From assembly GCF_008974265.1 (NCBI RefSeq), contig NZ_BKZW01000001.1, forward strand, positions 434,001 to 498,000: a stretch of 64,000 nt of DNA. The letters are read 5' to 3'. Positions 1 to 9,352 of this stretch are shown piece by piece. The notes under the pieces are model-generated. The model was not told the origin of the DNA, did no database searches, and saw only the letters and a list, made by a program, of their open reading frames with translations. Position 1 is the stretch's first letter. Each line of letters begins with the position of its first letter. Source of the DNA: Dictyobacter vulcani (GTDB lineage: Bacteria > Chloroflexota > Ktedonobacteria > Ktedonobacterales > Ktedonobacteraceae). The translations under genes were made by a program, and so were the position numbers.

Positions 1-576
1 ACGTCCTAACGTCTGGGTGCTGGAATGAGGATCGTATAACTTGGTCAGACCAAAATCAAGCAGAACGGCTGTATTATTGGGCGTCAATACAATATTGCCC
101 GGTTTAATGTCGCGGTGCATAACTGGCGGACGTCGACTGTGCAACTCTTGCAATGCATCCATCAATGGCAAGAGCCAACTGAGAACCTCTTGTTCGCTAC
201 ATGGACCGCTTGTTAACTGACCTGGCGCTTGTTCGCCCACACGTCCACCGGGAGCGCGCGAACGCAACAATTGTAAGAGATTTTGTCCCTCGATCAGTTG
301 CATAATCAGGTAAAAGCGACCATTTACCTCAAGTGCATCATAGACTTCAGGAAGATGAGGGCTCCTGACAGTAAAGAGCACGCTCGCCTCCATCAAGGCC
401 TGACGACGCGCTGCTGGCGTCACATCATAGGTCTCCTTGATCGCACACGGCCGATTTTTTTCACTGGTATCAACCCCACGATAGACCGCACCGAAGCCAC
501 CCTGATTGATAAGGTTGCCAATAATATAATGGCCACCGATAAGCGTTCCCGGTGTTAATGCTACTGGTAAGCTCAT
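1..576 (-). CDS. Ser/Thr protein kinase, N-terminal part (runs off left edge)
   Basis: The minus-strand reading frame is open from an ATG at 576 to the window edge, so only the first 192 residues are visible. It reads as a Hanks-type kinase. A glycine-rich loop (NQGGFGAVYRG) lies near residues 28-38. The catalytic loop MHRDIKPGNIVL and the metal-binding DFG (VLLDFGLTKLYD) follow near residues 150-180. The rest of the C-lobe and any membrane or sensor domain lie outside. The start is placed at 576 because the kinase homology begins about 25 residues later and no better start lies upstream. It is transcribed divergently from the sigma factor gene at 1220. Kinase assignment is secure; substrate and signal are unknown. 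Confidence 0.9.
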   Translation of the reverse strand, partial: MSLPVALTPGTLIGGHYIIGNLINQGGFGAVYRGVDTSEKNRPCAIKETYDVTPAARRQALMEASVLFTVRSPHLPEVYDALEVNGRFYLIMQLIEGQNLLQLLRSRAPGGRVGEQAPGQLTSGPCSEQEVLSWLLPLMDALQELHSRRPPVMHRDIKPGNIVLTPNNTAVLLDFGLTKLYDPHSSTQTLGR

Positions 577-1219
577 GTTTGAGCAAACTCCTCAACTTTC
601 CGCATACCATTTTCTGGTACCTTCATCATGCCAGAAGATGCGCAACATATTTACGTTGCAAGGATCGGAGCGGTTACAGTATCTGCCTTCTTTTGAACAT
701 TTGTGTTAGTATCTCTAGCCGTTATCATAGCACACCATCCTCCTTCATGAAATATTTCACCTGTTTTCTTCCTATTTTTCAAATTCAGAGTAATACTCTC
801 CCTGGCTTTACTCAATACAATGACGTGTGAAGGCCTGCAATCCTTAACCTGGCAACTCTCATCTCTCTATTCTCGTCTCAGCTGTAGCAGGCCAGTGCTC
901 TGTCAAAGGTAACAAGGTGTTAGTCCCGCAAAATCTCCAGCAAAATCTTGGAAGCAAGGGAATTAAGGAATAAGAAAAACCCTCGTACTGTTCTTAAAGG
1001 TATACTTTGAGCAAGGGGTATATCTTTAACCTCACGGGACCAGAGGTGTGCAGACCTGTTCAATAAAGACAGAAAGTCGACACAATAAGAAATACAACAA
1101 ACGTGGGGTGCAATCTACAGAAGAGAGGAAGATGTTGCTTGCAATACCACATACGTATGATACAATAAGCCAAGATTGAACTGATCTACGTACATGTTGC
1201 AGGAGAAGAGAGCAAGCAC
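577..1219. other. Divergent intergenic region between kinase and sigma factor
   Basis: No convincing gene is visible in these 643 bases. Two short plus-strand open frames overlap the kinase and this gap and look like chance ORFs. The stretch should carry promoters for both divergent genes. Confidence 0.6.
1139..1166 (+). promoter_or_regulatory. Candidate sigma-70-type promoter for the sigma factor gene
   Basis: TTGCAA (1139-1144) and TACAAT (1161-1166) are separated by 16 bp and lie about 54 bp upstream of the chosen start codon. The -10 box fits the consensus well, the -35 box only partly. This is pattern matching only. Confidence 0.35.
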
Positions 1220-2143
1220 TTGGAACGAAATGTGATGTTTAACGCAGAACGCGACCGTAATAAGGCAGCTGAACCTGAACGCGAAAATGTTGCGGAAACT
1301 GATATCAGTAACCTGGCACAAAGTGATAGCTTACGCCTCTATCTTCGTGAGATTTCACGCATCCCTCTGCTCTCTGCCGTGAGCGAATCACGTCTGGCCG
1401 AGAGGGCTGAAAATGGCGACAAAGATGCACGGAATCATCTGATTGAGGCAAACTTGCGCCTGGTAGTCAGCATTGCCAAAAAATATGTTGGACAGGGTCT
1501 ATCCCTGGAAGACCTTATCGGTGAGGGCAACATCGGCCTCATCAGGGCGGTTACGAAATTCGACTATCGCAAAGGTTTTCGTTTCTCCACCTACGCAACA
1601 TGGTGGATTAAACAAGCTATTACGCGTGCCATCCTTGAAGGTACACGTGTAGTACGACTCCCTGTGTATATTATGGAAGAAGTGATGCGTGTCAAACGAA
1701 CCACTCGCCAGCTATACCAGGAAATGGGACGAGAACCAACTCCTGAGAGTATCGGTGAACGACTCGGAATGACTCCCGAACGTGTAAGTGAACTACTTAT
1801 CTGGGCTGAAAAGGTCTTTTCACTCGATGCCCCTCTTTCAGAAGAAGAGGAGAATACCCTCGGCGATATCATTGAGGATATTCATGAGCGGGGACCAACC
1901 GAACTTACCGATCAGCAGTTATTACGGGAAGAGATTCGTAAAGTTCTTGGACAACTTACTGTACGAGAACGGCAAGTCATTGAGTTGCGCTTCGGCCTGA
2001 TTGATGACCATGATCATACCCTGGAAGAAGTCGGTAAAAAGTTAAAAGTTACCCGTGAACGTGTACGACAGATCGAAGAACGGGCTATTCGTAAGTTACG
2101 GCATCCACAAGCCAGCCGCATCTTAAAAGATTATCTCGATTAA
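1220..2143 (+). CDS. RNA polymerase sigma factor, RpoD/SigA (sigma-70) family
   Basis: A 307-residue sigma-70 factor that directs RNA polymerase to promoters. Region 1.2 lies near residues 35-68. Region 2 carries [16 protein letters not shown] and the DNA-melting stretch [15 protein letters not shown]. Region 3 follows, and region 4 has a helix-turn-helix with [17 protein letters not shown]. It lacks the long acidic region 1.1 of many primary sigma factors, so it is either a short primary factor or a group 2 paralogue; sequence alone does not decide. The start is a TTG at 1220 preceded by AGGAGAAGAGAG; an in-frame ATG at 1235 has no obvious ribosome site. A strong intrinsic terminator follows directly, so it is probably monocistronic. 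Confidence 0.95.
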   Translation: MERNVMFNAERDRNKAAEPERENVAETDISNLAQSDSLRLYLREISRIPLLSAVSESRLAERAENGDKDARNHLIEANLRLVVSIAKKYVGQGLSLEDLIGEGNIGLIRAVTKFDYRKGFRFSTYATWWIKQAITRAILEGTRVVRLPVYIMEEVMRVKRTTRQLYQEMGREPTPESIGERLGMTPERVSELLIWAEKVFSLDAPLSEEEENTLGDIIEDIHERGPTELTDQQLLREEIRKVLGQLTVRERQVIELRFGLIDDHDHTLEEVGKKLKVTRERVRQIEERAIRKLRHPQASRILKDYLD

Positions 2144-2155
2144 AGATCAGGAAAC

Positions 2156-2196
2156 AAAAAGAGTACAAGGATGGACTATCTTTGTACTCTTTTTTT
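2156..2196 (+). terminator. Rho-independent terminator after the sigma factor gene
   Basis: Inverted arms AAAAGAGTACAA and TTGTACTCTTTT enclose a 12-base loop and run into a T tract. The hairpin starts 13 bases after the stop codon. Confidence 0.85.
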
Positions 2197-2632
2197 GCGT
2201 CACTATCTTAGTACGCTAAAAATATGCTGCCCAAAACTATGGACGTAGTGGGCACTTGGCTATAAAATAACGTATGATGGAAGATAAGTTGAGGGTAAAT
2301 CTACGCTGTAAAATCAGGTAGTACAGACGTAAATCTTAGAGAAGATATAGAAACACAGAATGACAGGCTAAAAGGACAAACACAAAGTACTTTTAGCTAT
2401 AGCTACTATAAAAGTAAAGATTGTACGTCTACATCTGTGGGCAAATCCACTGTACTGATAGTAGCTGAGAATTATTTGCTACCGCCGTAATACCATCTTT
2501 CATCACGATGGATAGATAATTCTTCATACCAGAAAGGAGAGCGGCATTCCTTCGAACTGCGACGCTGTATAATCAAGCAAGCTACCCACACACTATTTCC
2601 GCCTTGATTTTTACAGCCTGTGGCTCTTTTGT
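2197..2632. other. Intergenic region, no gene recognised
   Basis: These 436 bases are fairly AT-rich. I see no ORF, RNA gene or strong repeat. A promoter for the kinase at 2633 is expected here but none stands out. Confidence 0.5.
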
Positions 2633-4099
2633 ATGCCGCAACCGATTATGAATGAACTGGCAGGGCAAAATCTTGGTGGATATTATCTGGAACAAGAGAT
2701 TGGTCGAGGGGCAATGGGAGTTGTCTATCGAGCGAAGCAGCTGGCCTTAGGACGTGAAGTGGCGATCAAAGTATTGCCACAGGCTCTGGCACGAGATGCC
2801 TCGTATGTCGCTCGCTTTACACGTGAAGCACAGATTATCGCGGGCCTTAACCATCCCAATATTGTACAAATCTATGATGCGGGGCAACAACAAAAATTGC
2901 TCTATTTTGCCATGGAGTTCGTACAGGGCCCAACACTGGCCAATCTTCTCAATCTTGATGGCCATATTGCTCCTTATTTCGCCGTAGAATATGCTGCTCA
3001 AATTGCCGATGCACTGGGTGCTGCTTATCGTGAGCGCAATGTAATTCATCGTGATATTAAACCAGAGAATTTGATGCTCAATCGTTGGGGCAAAATCAAA
3101 GTGATGGATTTTGGTCTGGCACGCGCTCCGGGACTACAAGTAATCACGGTAGCCCGTACCCTGGTAGGAAGCATCTATTATGCATCGCCAGAGCAGATCT
3201 GGGGCTATACTATCGATAATCGCAGCGATATTTACGCGCTTGGAGTGGTGCTCTATGAAATGGTCAGTGGGCGACGCCCGTTTGTAGGACGTACGATGCC
3301 GGATGTGACACAGGCTATTATTCAGGGTCGCTTACAGTCTCCACGCATACATAATCCAGCCATCTCACCCGAACTGGAACAGATTATTATGATCTCTCTC
3401 TCACGGGAACGTAATCATCGCTACAAGGATGCCAGTTTGATGGCCCGGGAATTACGCAAACTAGATTTGAAGCCTCCTGCAACCCATCCACAGGCGAACC
3501 CATCGCTCGCCAATCCACACGGCAAAATGATAGCGCATCCGCCCAAAAGGCCACAACAAAATGTATCACACTACGCTACACCCGATCCCCGGAGACGCGC
3601 ACAATCAACACAAGATTTTGCCAGGCTGCCTGGCAATCAAACTCCAACCCCTCCACAACCTACCCAGGGCTTTGCTCCCCCACCTGCGGGGGCACAACCC
3701 TCTCAGGGCATGCGTATGCCACCTATCCATGCCCAATCACAACCCTCTCAGGGCATGCGTATGCCACCTATCCATGCCCAATCACAACCCTCTCAGGGCA
3801 TGCGTATGCCGCCTATCCATGCCCAATCACAACCCTCTCAGGGCATGCGTATGCCACCTACTGATATGGGATCGCAACCATCTGCCATCCTGCCAACGAA
3901 TCACAGTCAGGCCAGGCCAGGCCAGCATAGTGGTGAAGCGCAGAAAACACCTTCGCATCCACAACATACCAATGACAAAAGTATGCCAGGCAAACCAACT
4001 CAGATCGGACAAGATCAATCGTCACACAAAGAAAAAAGCCAACAGGGACTTAATCTCTGGGATCAGCTGCATAAACTATTCAAAAATTCAGAACGCTAA
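2633..4099 (+). CDS. Soluble Ser/Thr protein kinase with proline/methionine repeat tail
   Basis: A 488-residue Hanks-type (PknB-like) kinase. The catalytic domain spans about residues 17-278, with glycine loop GRGAMGVVYRA, ATP-binding Lys in VAIKVL, catalytic HRDIKPENLML, DFGLA, and ASPEQ in the activation segment. The C-terminal third is low-complexity and rich in Pro, Gln and His. Around residues 355-410 it carries nearly four copies of a 15-residue unit built on QPSQGMRMPPIHAQS. No membrane helix is visible, unlike most PknB relatives, so it is probably cytoplasmic. The start at 2633 lacks a clear ribosome site; a second in-frame ATG lies five codons on. Kinase function is well supported; the tail may be a docking region. 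Confidence 0.93.
   Translation: MPQPIMNELAGQNLGGYYLEQEIGRGAMGVVYRAKQLALGREVAIKVLPQALARDASYVARFTREAQIIAGLNHPNIVQIYDAGQQQKLLYFAMEFVQGPTLANLLNLDGHIAPYFAVEYAAQIADALGAAYRERNVIHRDIKPENLMLNRWGKIKVMDFGLARAPGLQVITVARTLVGSIYYASPEQIWGYTIDNRSDIYALGVVLYEMVSGRRPFVGRTMPDVTQAIIQGRLQSPRIHNPAISPELEQIIMISLSRERNHRYKDASLMARELRKLDLKPPATHPQANPSLANPHGKMIAHPPKRPQQNVSHYATPDPRRRAQSTQDFARLPGNQTPTPPQPTQGFAPPPAGAQPSQGMRMPPIHAQSQPSQGMRMPPIHAQSQPSQGMRMPPIHAQSQPSQGMRMPPTDMGSQPSAILPTNHSQARPGQHSGEAQKTPSHPQHTNDKSMPGKPTQIGQDQSSHKEKSQQGLNLWDQLHKLFKNSER
3695..3863 (+). repeat. 45-bp tandem repeat in the kinase tail, about 3.75 copies
   Basis: Units begin at 3695, 3740, 3785 and 3830. Each contains CCTCTCAGGGCATGCGTATG, and they are nearly identical at DNA level. 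The repeat keeps the reading frame and encodes a 15-residue Pro/Met/Gln unit. The last copy diverges after about 33 bases. Confidence 0.95.
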
Positions 4100-4301
4100 T
4101 TCCCATAAAGAGAGCAATAAAAAATAAAAGACAGTAATATATAACAGTATCTAATATATTTGGGACGGCAGTTACACTAAAGCAGGACACAGTCCGTAGT
4201 TCAGGAAATTTCCGTGCTGCTTCATGTCCTGGATTCTCTTTCCAGAGTGGAGATAACAAAGCTATCATCAGCAGCACAAAAAGAAAGCGTATTTGGGATT
4301 T

Positions 4302-5990
4302 ATGCAGCAAGAAAGCATACAAGCGGCACTTGCCCTCCTTTTGGGACCTCAAACAGAATATCGAACGCGCCTCCGTGCCACCAGAAGGCTCGTCAAACAA
4401 GGTCCTGCTATCTTACCGCTTGTGCTCAGTACATTTAGCAACTATCCTGAGATTACCAAACCAGCCTGGCCATGGTGGCCTCCTCAATACGAGCATACCA
4501 GTCGCCTGTTACTGCATCTGAGCCAGAAAGTGCAGATCCCCCTGGCAGACCTCTTACACCATCCTATTCTAAGCGACACACCCGGTCCGGTCTTATGGAC
4601 AAATGTAATGGAGGCCGCCAGTCAGATACCTGAAGTTGACAATGAAGAGTTACTTTGCCAGGGACTCACTACCCACTGGACCTCAGTACGTTATGCTGCT
4701 GCCATGGCCCTGGCTACGCGGGCCAGAACTGTCAAACTTCATCCATCCACGCGAAACCAGCTCTACGAGCATCAACAGGAACACGAAACATTTCCTGTGC
4801 GTCTCACCGCCTCCTATGCCCTGTTAAACAGTGGAGATCCAGCGGGAATAGAGATGCTGGCCCATTTCCTCCATATAGAGACCCCACAGGAGGTTCGCAA
4901 AGCGGCAACATTTATTCTGGCAACAGAACTACCAGTTGAACTTACTACAGAGCAACAGGAGTATCTAAATCTACAACTGGTCCCACTTTTAAGCGATTTT
5001 GATACTGATATCGCCCAGCATGCAGCCCATGCTCTGAGTAAAATCGCCACAGCACACACCTTAACCATCCTTTATCCATTACTCGAAATGTCCAATGAAC
5101 ATGTGCAGATTACGATCCTCACCTTACTTGAAGAGATCGCGCAACAGCACAAAGTTTTGCGCCACCAGATGCGACAACATACACTCAGCAGGCATCTTTT
5201 GCCCCTGCTCAAATCTGTTCATCCGACCTTACGGCGTCAGGCTTTTTATACCCTGGCTGCCTGCGGAGGAGAGTATGTTGCAGCGGTCCTGGGTACTATC
5301 GTCATGAATAAGGATCACCCAGGACAAATGGAGGCAGTTGAATGTCTGCGTTTCTTTCATGGAGCACTACGCGCACCATTACGGGGACACATTGTACGCT
5401 GGCTATTAAGGATTCTGACCATACAAAACGAGGAACTTCAAATTACAGCACTGGACTCGCTAGCCCAATTACTATGGCAAGCTCAACACAACGGTCGCGA
5501 ACAGGCCTGGCAAGAAATTCGGCATGAGGTCACCACAGATAAAAATATGTTTAAGCTCTTCCATGCTTCAAGCCCGGTTTTACGGCAGCGCTCGCTTGAA
5601 TTACTGGCAATATTGGGAGATTTTCTGATCACAACGCCAGATCTCCAATCTTATTGCCACAATCTCTTACTCAGTGATAGTGACAGTGGTGTGCGTGCCT
5701 GCGTCGCCTATGTCTGCGGCAGAACCGCCGCACGCTGGGCTATGACAACCTTACTGCAAGCCCTACTTGATCCAGATGAACATGTTGCCTATACAGCCCT
5801 GCATGCCCTGACAGAAATCGCAACGGTGGAAGATAGTATCGTGGTCTATGCTCTGGCCGAGCTTTCTAGACTATATGAAGACGAGCAAAAAACAACGGGT
5901 AACCTGGGACGTGAGGCACGCAACATCCTCAAGCAATGGCAGAAAGCTGATGCTGAAAAGGCATATAAAATGTTGCACTGTTTGGATTAA
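4302..5990 (+). CDS. HEAT-repeat protein
   Basis: About 563 residues made of repeated helical pairs of the HEAT/armadillo type. Examples are stretches reading SVRYAAAMALATRA, DIAQHAAHALSKIA, HPTLRRQAFYTLAACGG and HVAYTALHALTEIA. Each has the usual pattern of a helix with conserved Ala/Leu and a following polar turn. Such proteins are protein-binding scaffolds; no catalytic motif is visible. A TTG at 4293 gives three more residues; the ATG at 4302 is preferred, though neither has a strong ribosome site. It ends 46 bases before ccdA and could be co-transcribed with it. The partner is unknown. Confidence 0.8.
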   Translation: MQQESIQAALALLLGPQTEYRTRLRATRRLVKQGPAILPLVLSTFSNYPEITKPAWPWWPPQYEHTSRLLLHLSQKVQIPLADLLHHPILSDTPGPVLWTNVMEAASQIPEVDNEELLCQGLTTHWTSVRYAAAMALATRARTVKLHPSTRNQLYEHQQEHETFPVRLTASYALLNSGDPAGIEMLAHFLHIETPQEVRKAATFILATELPVELTTEQQEYLNLQLVPLLSDFDTDIAQHAAHALSKIATAHTLTILYPLLEMSNEHVQITILTLLEEIAQQHKVLRHQMRQHTLSRHLLPLLKSVHPTLRRQAFYTLAACGGEYVAAVLGTIVMNKDHPGQMEAVECLRFFHGALRAPLRGHIVRWLLRILTIQNEELQITALDSLAQLLWQAQHNGREQAWQEIRHEVTTDKNMFKLFHASSPVLRQRSLELLAILGDFLITTPDLQSYCHNLLLSDSDSGVRACVAYVCGRTAARWAMTTLLQALLDPDEHVAYTALHALTEIATVEDSIVVYALAELSRLYEDEQKTTGNLGREARNILKQWQKADAEKAYKMLHCLD

Positions 5991-6036
5991 ACACCTATAC
6001 TATGGAGCAAAAGACAGAAAACGGCAAGGAGCTTGC

Positions 6037-6762
6037 ATGAATCCAACACAGATCAGCCTGGGTATTGCTTTTATAGCAGGCCTGGCTTCATTTCTCTCCC
6101 CATGTGTACTGCCACTGGTCCCTATCTATCTGGCCCAGTTGGTAGGACCTGGTGTTTATCAGGCGGGAAACACACAACCTACCTTTTCAAGCAGGTTAAC
6201 AACTTTTCTCCATGCCGCAACATTTGTGCTAGGCTTTACGCTTGCCTTTGTCGCGCTGGGAGCCACTGCCAGCACATTGGGAAGTTTTTTGCGGGAGCAT
6301 CTTACAATTTTACGCCAGGCAGGTGGCATTATCATGATCCTCTTTGGCTTGCACCTGACTGGTCTGCTCAATATTCCTTTACTCAATCAACAGAAGCGCT
6401 TTACCTTCATACCCGAGCATCCTGGCTATCCAGCTTCACTACTGGTCGGAATTATCTTTGGTATCGCCTGGACGCCCTGCATTACACCCATCCTGGGTGG
6501 AATCTTGATTCTGGCCGCCAATGCTACCACGTTGCAACAGGGTGTTGGACTCTTACTGGTCTATTCATTAGGCCTGGGGGTGCCATTTTTATTGTTGGGG
6601 TTGGGCATTAATCAGATGACACGAGCACTCAAATGGTTTAAACCACATCTCGGCCGCATCGAAATAGGCACGGGTATCTTAATGATGATAGTTGGCTGTA
6701 TGATTTTCTTCAACATCCTTACCTATATCAATTCATTCTTTACCCAGGGAATCAATTTATAG
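6037..6762 (+). CDS. ccdA: CcdA-type thiol-reductant membrane transporter
   Basis: A 241-residue polytopic membrane protein of the CcdA/DsbD transmembrane family. It carries reducing equivalents from cytoplasmic thioredoxin across the membrane for cytochrome c maturation or disulfide reduction. Six hydrophobic segments are visible. The two diagnostic cysteine motifs are SFLSPCVLPLVPIYL in the first helix and AWTPCITPILGG in the fourth, supplying the redox Cys pair. The open frame extends back to 5848, but AAGGA at 6026-6030 points to the ATG at 6037. The DUF2085 gene follows 34 bp downstream, suggesting an operon. No thioredoxin-like partner is adjacent. Confidence 0.93.
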   Translation: MNPTQISLGIAFIAGLASFLSPCVLPLVPIYLAQLVGPGVYQAGNTQPTFSSRLTTFLHAATFVLGFTLAFVALGATASTLGSFLREHLTILRQAGGIIMILFGLHLTGLLNIPLLNQQKRFTFIPEHPGYPASLLVGIIFGIAWTPCITPILGGILILAANATTLQQGVGLLLVYSLGLGVPFLLLGLGINQMTRALKWFKPHLGRIEIGTGILMMIVGCMIFFNILTYINSFFTQGINL

Positions 6763-6796
6763 ACTGTTATTTAGCACAATGACCCGGAGAGGGTGA

Positions 6797-7669
6797 ATGG
6801 AACATCAAGATAGACAACGAACACATCAGGTGTACAGAAACGTGAGAACCAATCAGACGACTGCACTTACACCAGCGAATGGTATGCCATCACCATGGCT
6901 CATTGGGGCACTTGCGGCCTGCTATTTATTTTTACTGGCAGCGCTATTGTGGTGGCCGGGAGCAACATTTCTTGACCGTTTACGCTGGTTGGACAGTGGT
7001 ATCTGTGCACAACTGCCCACGCATTCTCTCTATCCAGGTGGGGAAAGATTACCGCTCTGCTCGCGCAATACGGGTATCTATCTGGGTTTTATTGTCACAT
7101 TGATCATTATCTACGCCAGAGGGCGTGGCAAAGCCCGAGCATTGCCTGCAAAAGCGCTCATGCTAACGCTCGCAGGAGGAATAATTCTCCTGGCTATTGA
7201 CGGTAGCAACTCATTCCTGGTCGATCTGGGCTTACCTCACCTGTATCAACCTCATAATTTGCTCCGTCTGGCTACAGGACTGCTCACAGGCTTCGCCATG
7301 GGAGTCTTTGTTTTGCCAGTAATCAATGAAATGCTCTGGCAACACAGTAATGAGCAGCGTAGTTTACCATCCTGGAAAGCGCTGATATGGTTCTTACCAG
7401 CATTACTCCTGTGCTTCATGGCAGCTGCTTCTCAGAATCAGCTTGTACTCTATCCACTGGCTATTCTGAGTTCACTCGGTCTGCTCAGCGCAGTTGGAAG
7501 CGTGAACCTTATTTTTATGGTCCTCCTCCGCCATCGTGATCAATCCTTTACACGCTATGTAGAGCTCCTTCCCCTTTGTGGCTTTGCGCTTCTCGCTGCC
7601 AGCGGAGAATTACTTGTACTTGCTCAATTTAAAGTTCTGCTTTTCCAGACTTTAAGCATTCATCTATAA
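6797..7669 (+). CDS. DUF2085-family membrane protein
   Basis: A 290-residue polytopic membrane protein. The diagnostic DUF2085 stretch lies near residues 70-100 (ICAQLPTHSLYPGG, then LPLCSRNTGIYLGF), with paired Cys residues likely to bind metal or form a disulfide. About seven hydrophobic segments follow. The ATG at 6797 has GGAGAGGGTG just upstream. The molecular role of this family is not known to me. Its place 34 bp after ccdA suggests redox or envelope biology, but that is inference. Confidence 0.8.
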   Translation: MEHQDRQRTHQVYRNVRTNQTTALTPANGMPSPWLIGALAACYLFLLAALLWWPGATFLDRLRWLDSGICAQLPTHSLYPGGERLPLCSRNTGIYLGFIVTLIIIYARGRGKARALPAKALMLTLAGGIILLAIDGSNSFLVDLGLPHLYQPHNLLRLATGLLTGFAMGVFVLPVINEMLWQHSNEQRSLPSWKALIWFLPALLLCFMAAASQNQLVLYPLAILSSLGLLSAVGSVNLIFMVLLRHRDQSFTRYVELLPLCGFALLAASGELLVLAQFKVLLFQTLSIHL

Positions 7670-7767
7670 CGCGCTCAGGAGCCAAACATGTCAAGCAAAA
7701 GATACATAGAAAAACATGTAAATAGACCTGCTAGCTCCTCCAAAGGACATTTCTCAGAAATGACTGG

Positions 7768-8070
7768 TTAGCAACCTTCAAGATCAGCTTTGATTTCACG
7801 CTTGATTTCATGAGCAAGCGCTGCATCAATCTTACCACGATCGCCACGAGCCAGGCGCATCACCGCTTCCCGCAAATGAGCGGGGGCCCGTTCAATAGTA
7901 CAACGCTCATGAATTAATCTTTTTAGCTGCTGATCAAAATGAAAACGGCATTCGCAATGGTGGCAACCATCTAAATGCTGCTGTACGATCGTAACTTCCT
8001 CAGTCGTCAGTTCTCGATCGATATAAAGATGCAGACGTGCTGTTGCCTCAACACAATCTAAACATTCCAT
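7768..8070 (-). CDS. Zinc-binding anti-sigma factor (RsrA-like, ZAS/zf-HC2)
   Basis: A 100-residue protein with the zinc anti-sigma signature HLDGCHHC (His32, Cys36, Cys39), plus additional cysteines (CLDC near the N-terminus, Cys41). RsrA-like proteins sequester an ECF sigma factor and release it when thiols oxidise and zinc is lost. It is divergent from an ECF sigma gene 156 bp away, the likely target. AGGAG precedes the ATG at 8070. In actinobacterial sigR-rsrA the two genes are co-directional, so the divergent layout differs. Specificity is inferred from the neighbour. Confidence 0.85.
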   Translation of the reverse strand: MECLDCVEATARLHLYIDRELTTEEVTIVQQHLDGCHHCECRFHFDQQLKRLIHERCTIERAPAHLREAVMRLARGDRGKIDAALAHEIKREIKADLEGC

Positions 8071-8226
8071 AGTAAAACTTCTCCTACACTAGCTCGCCAC
8101 TCTATCTGTTAATTCTAACATAATTAAGTAGCCCTTTCATTCCCACGACCTATAAGATATACTGATAATACTTTCAGAAAGAAAGTAGAGGATCTCGCCG
8201 TGAGCCCCTTGTCAGAGGAGTATTTA

Positions 8227-8892
8227 ATGCAGGATAAGTCAAAATTCGATGAGCTGCCAACCAATGTCACAGATATAGCCGACGAAGATAATAAAGAAGA
8301 AATACAACCAACAGGAACACAGCCTCCCTCTGAGGATTTCGAGGCGGGTCTCCTTGCACAATTAGATAGCTTATATCGTACAGCGTTACGTATGACCAAT
8401 AATCCACAGGAAGCTGAAGATCTGGTCCAGGAAACGATGCTCAAAGCCATCCGCTTCGCCCATACCTATCAGGCTGGTACGAATTTGCGCGCATGGCTTT
8501 TTCGCATTCTCAATACGTCTGCCATTAATCGTTACCGAAAACAGGCAGCGCATCCTAATCCCATAGCTCTGCCAGATGGAGAAGAGTTTTATCTCTACAA
8601 TCAGATCCGGGATCTTAGTGGTCAGGAACGAAATTTAGGGGCCGAAGAAGAAGTTTTAAGCCAATACCTGGACGAAGATGTTTATAACGCACTCAATGAT
8701 CTCCCCCCAAATTTTAGAATGGCTATTATTCTTGCTGATATTGAGGGGCTTTCTTACAAAGAGATTGCAGAGGCATTACAAATCCCAATCGGAACAGTAA
8801 TGAGCCGCATCTCCCGTGCCCGTCGACAGTTACAAAAATCGCTATGGCAGTATGCAAAGGATCAAGGATATGTCAGAACGGAAGCATCCTAG
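8227..8892 (+). CDS. ECF RNA polymerase sigma factor (SigR/SigH-like)
   Basis: About 221 residues. Region 2 reads LYRTALRMTNNPQEAEDLVQ and continues with AWLFRILNTSAINRYRK. Region 4 has LPPNFRMAIILADIEGLSYK with the helix-turn-helix IPIGTVMSRISRARRQL. The long linker between regions and the adjacent zinc anti-sigma gene fit the thiol-stress SigR/SigH (ECF12-like) group. The frame opens at GTG 8200, but AGAGGAG at 8214-8220 places the start at ATG 8227. Regulation by the divergent anti-sigma factor is inferred, as is a thiol or oxidative stress regulon. Confidence 0.9.
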   Translation: MQDKSKFDELPTNVTDIADEDNKEEIQPTGTQPPSEDFEAGLLAQLDSLYRTALRMTNNPQEAEDLVQETMLKAIRFAHTYQAGTNLRAWLFRILNTSAINRYRKQAAHPNPIALPDGEEFYLYNQIRDLSGQERNLGAEEEVLSQYLDEDVYNALNDLPPNFRMAIILADIEGLSYKEIAEALQIPIGTVMSRISRARRQLQKSLWQYAKDQGYVRTEAS

Positions 8893-8967
8893 CTTTCCGT
8901 CGCTGGAATTCGGCCAGTTCTTCCGCGCTGCCAACATCCCTAAAACATAAAGCCCTGCAAGATATGC

Positions 8968-9240
8968 TTATACAGATTTCATGATGTGCTGAATTGCATC
9001 AGAACCTGCACGCGTAATACGCACATTTACACAACGTCGATCCATCATATCTACTGAGCGGCTTACCAATCCTTTACGCTCTAAACGAGCAATTGCCTTT
9101 GTTGCGGCAGCAGAGCTCACCCCAAGTTGAGATGCAACTTCCCCAACAAGCCAGTGTTCACGTCGAGCCAGGAATGACAGAACTTCTAGTTGACGAGAGG
9201 TAACACTGGTAGATATCCGGCGCACCATAGTCATACGCAT
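8968..9240 (-). CDS. MarR-type winged-helix transcriptional regulator (short)
   Basis: A 90-residue protein containing a MarR-like winged helix: LEVLSFLARREHWLVGEVAS, then GVSSAAATKAIARLERKGLV (recognition helix) and a wing with DRRCVNVRITRAG. It is shorter than typical MarR proteins (about 140 residues) and lacks the long dimerisation helices, so dimerisation may differ. AGGAG precedes the ATG at 9240. It lies 112 bp downstream of the histidine kinase on the same strand. The regulated genes are unknown. Confidence 0.75.
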   Translation of the reverse strand: MRMTMVRRISTSVTSRQLEVLSFLARREHWLVGEVASQLGVSSAAATKAIARLERKGLVSRSVDMMDRRCVNVRITRAGSDAIQHIMKSV

Positions 9241-9352
9241 TTTCTCCTACACATGAAATTTTCTATGCATATACCCACTATATGCGTTCATGGAAAATGA
9301 CGTTGTGTACAAGAAAACCGGGTACCCTCCCCGCAAGGATTGATCAAGGGGA

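Noticed and set aside
3695..3863. Direct repeats that could suggest a CRISPR array
   Set aside because: The units are contiguous 45-bp in-frame coding repeats with no spacers.
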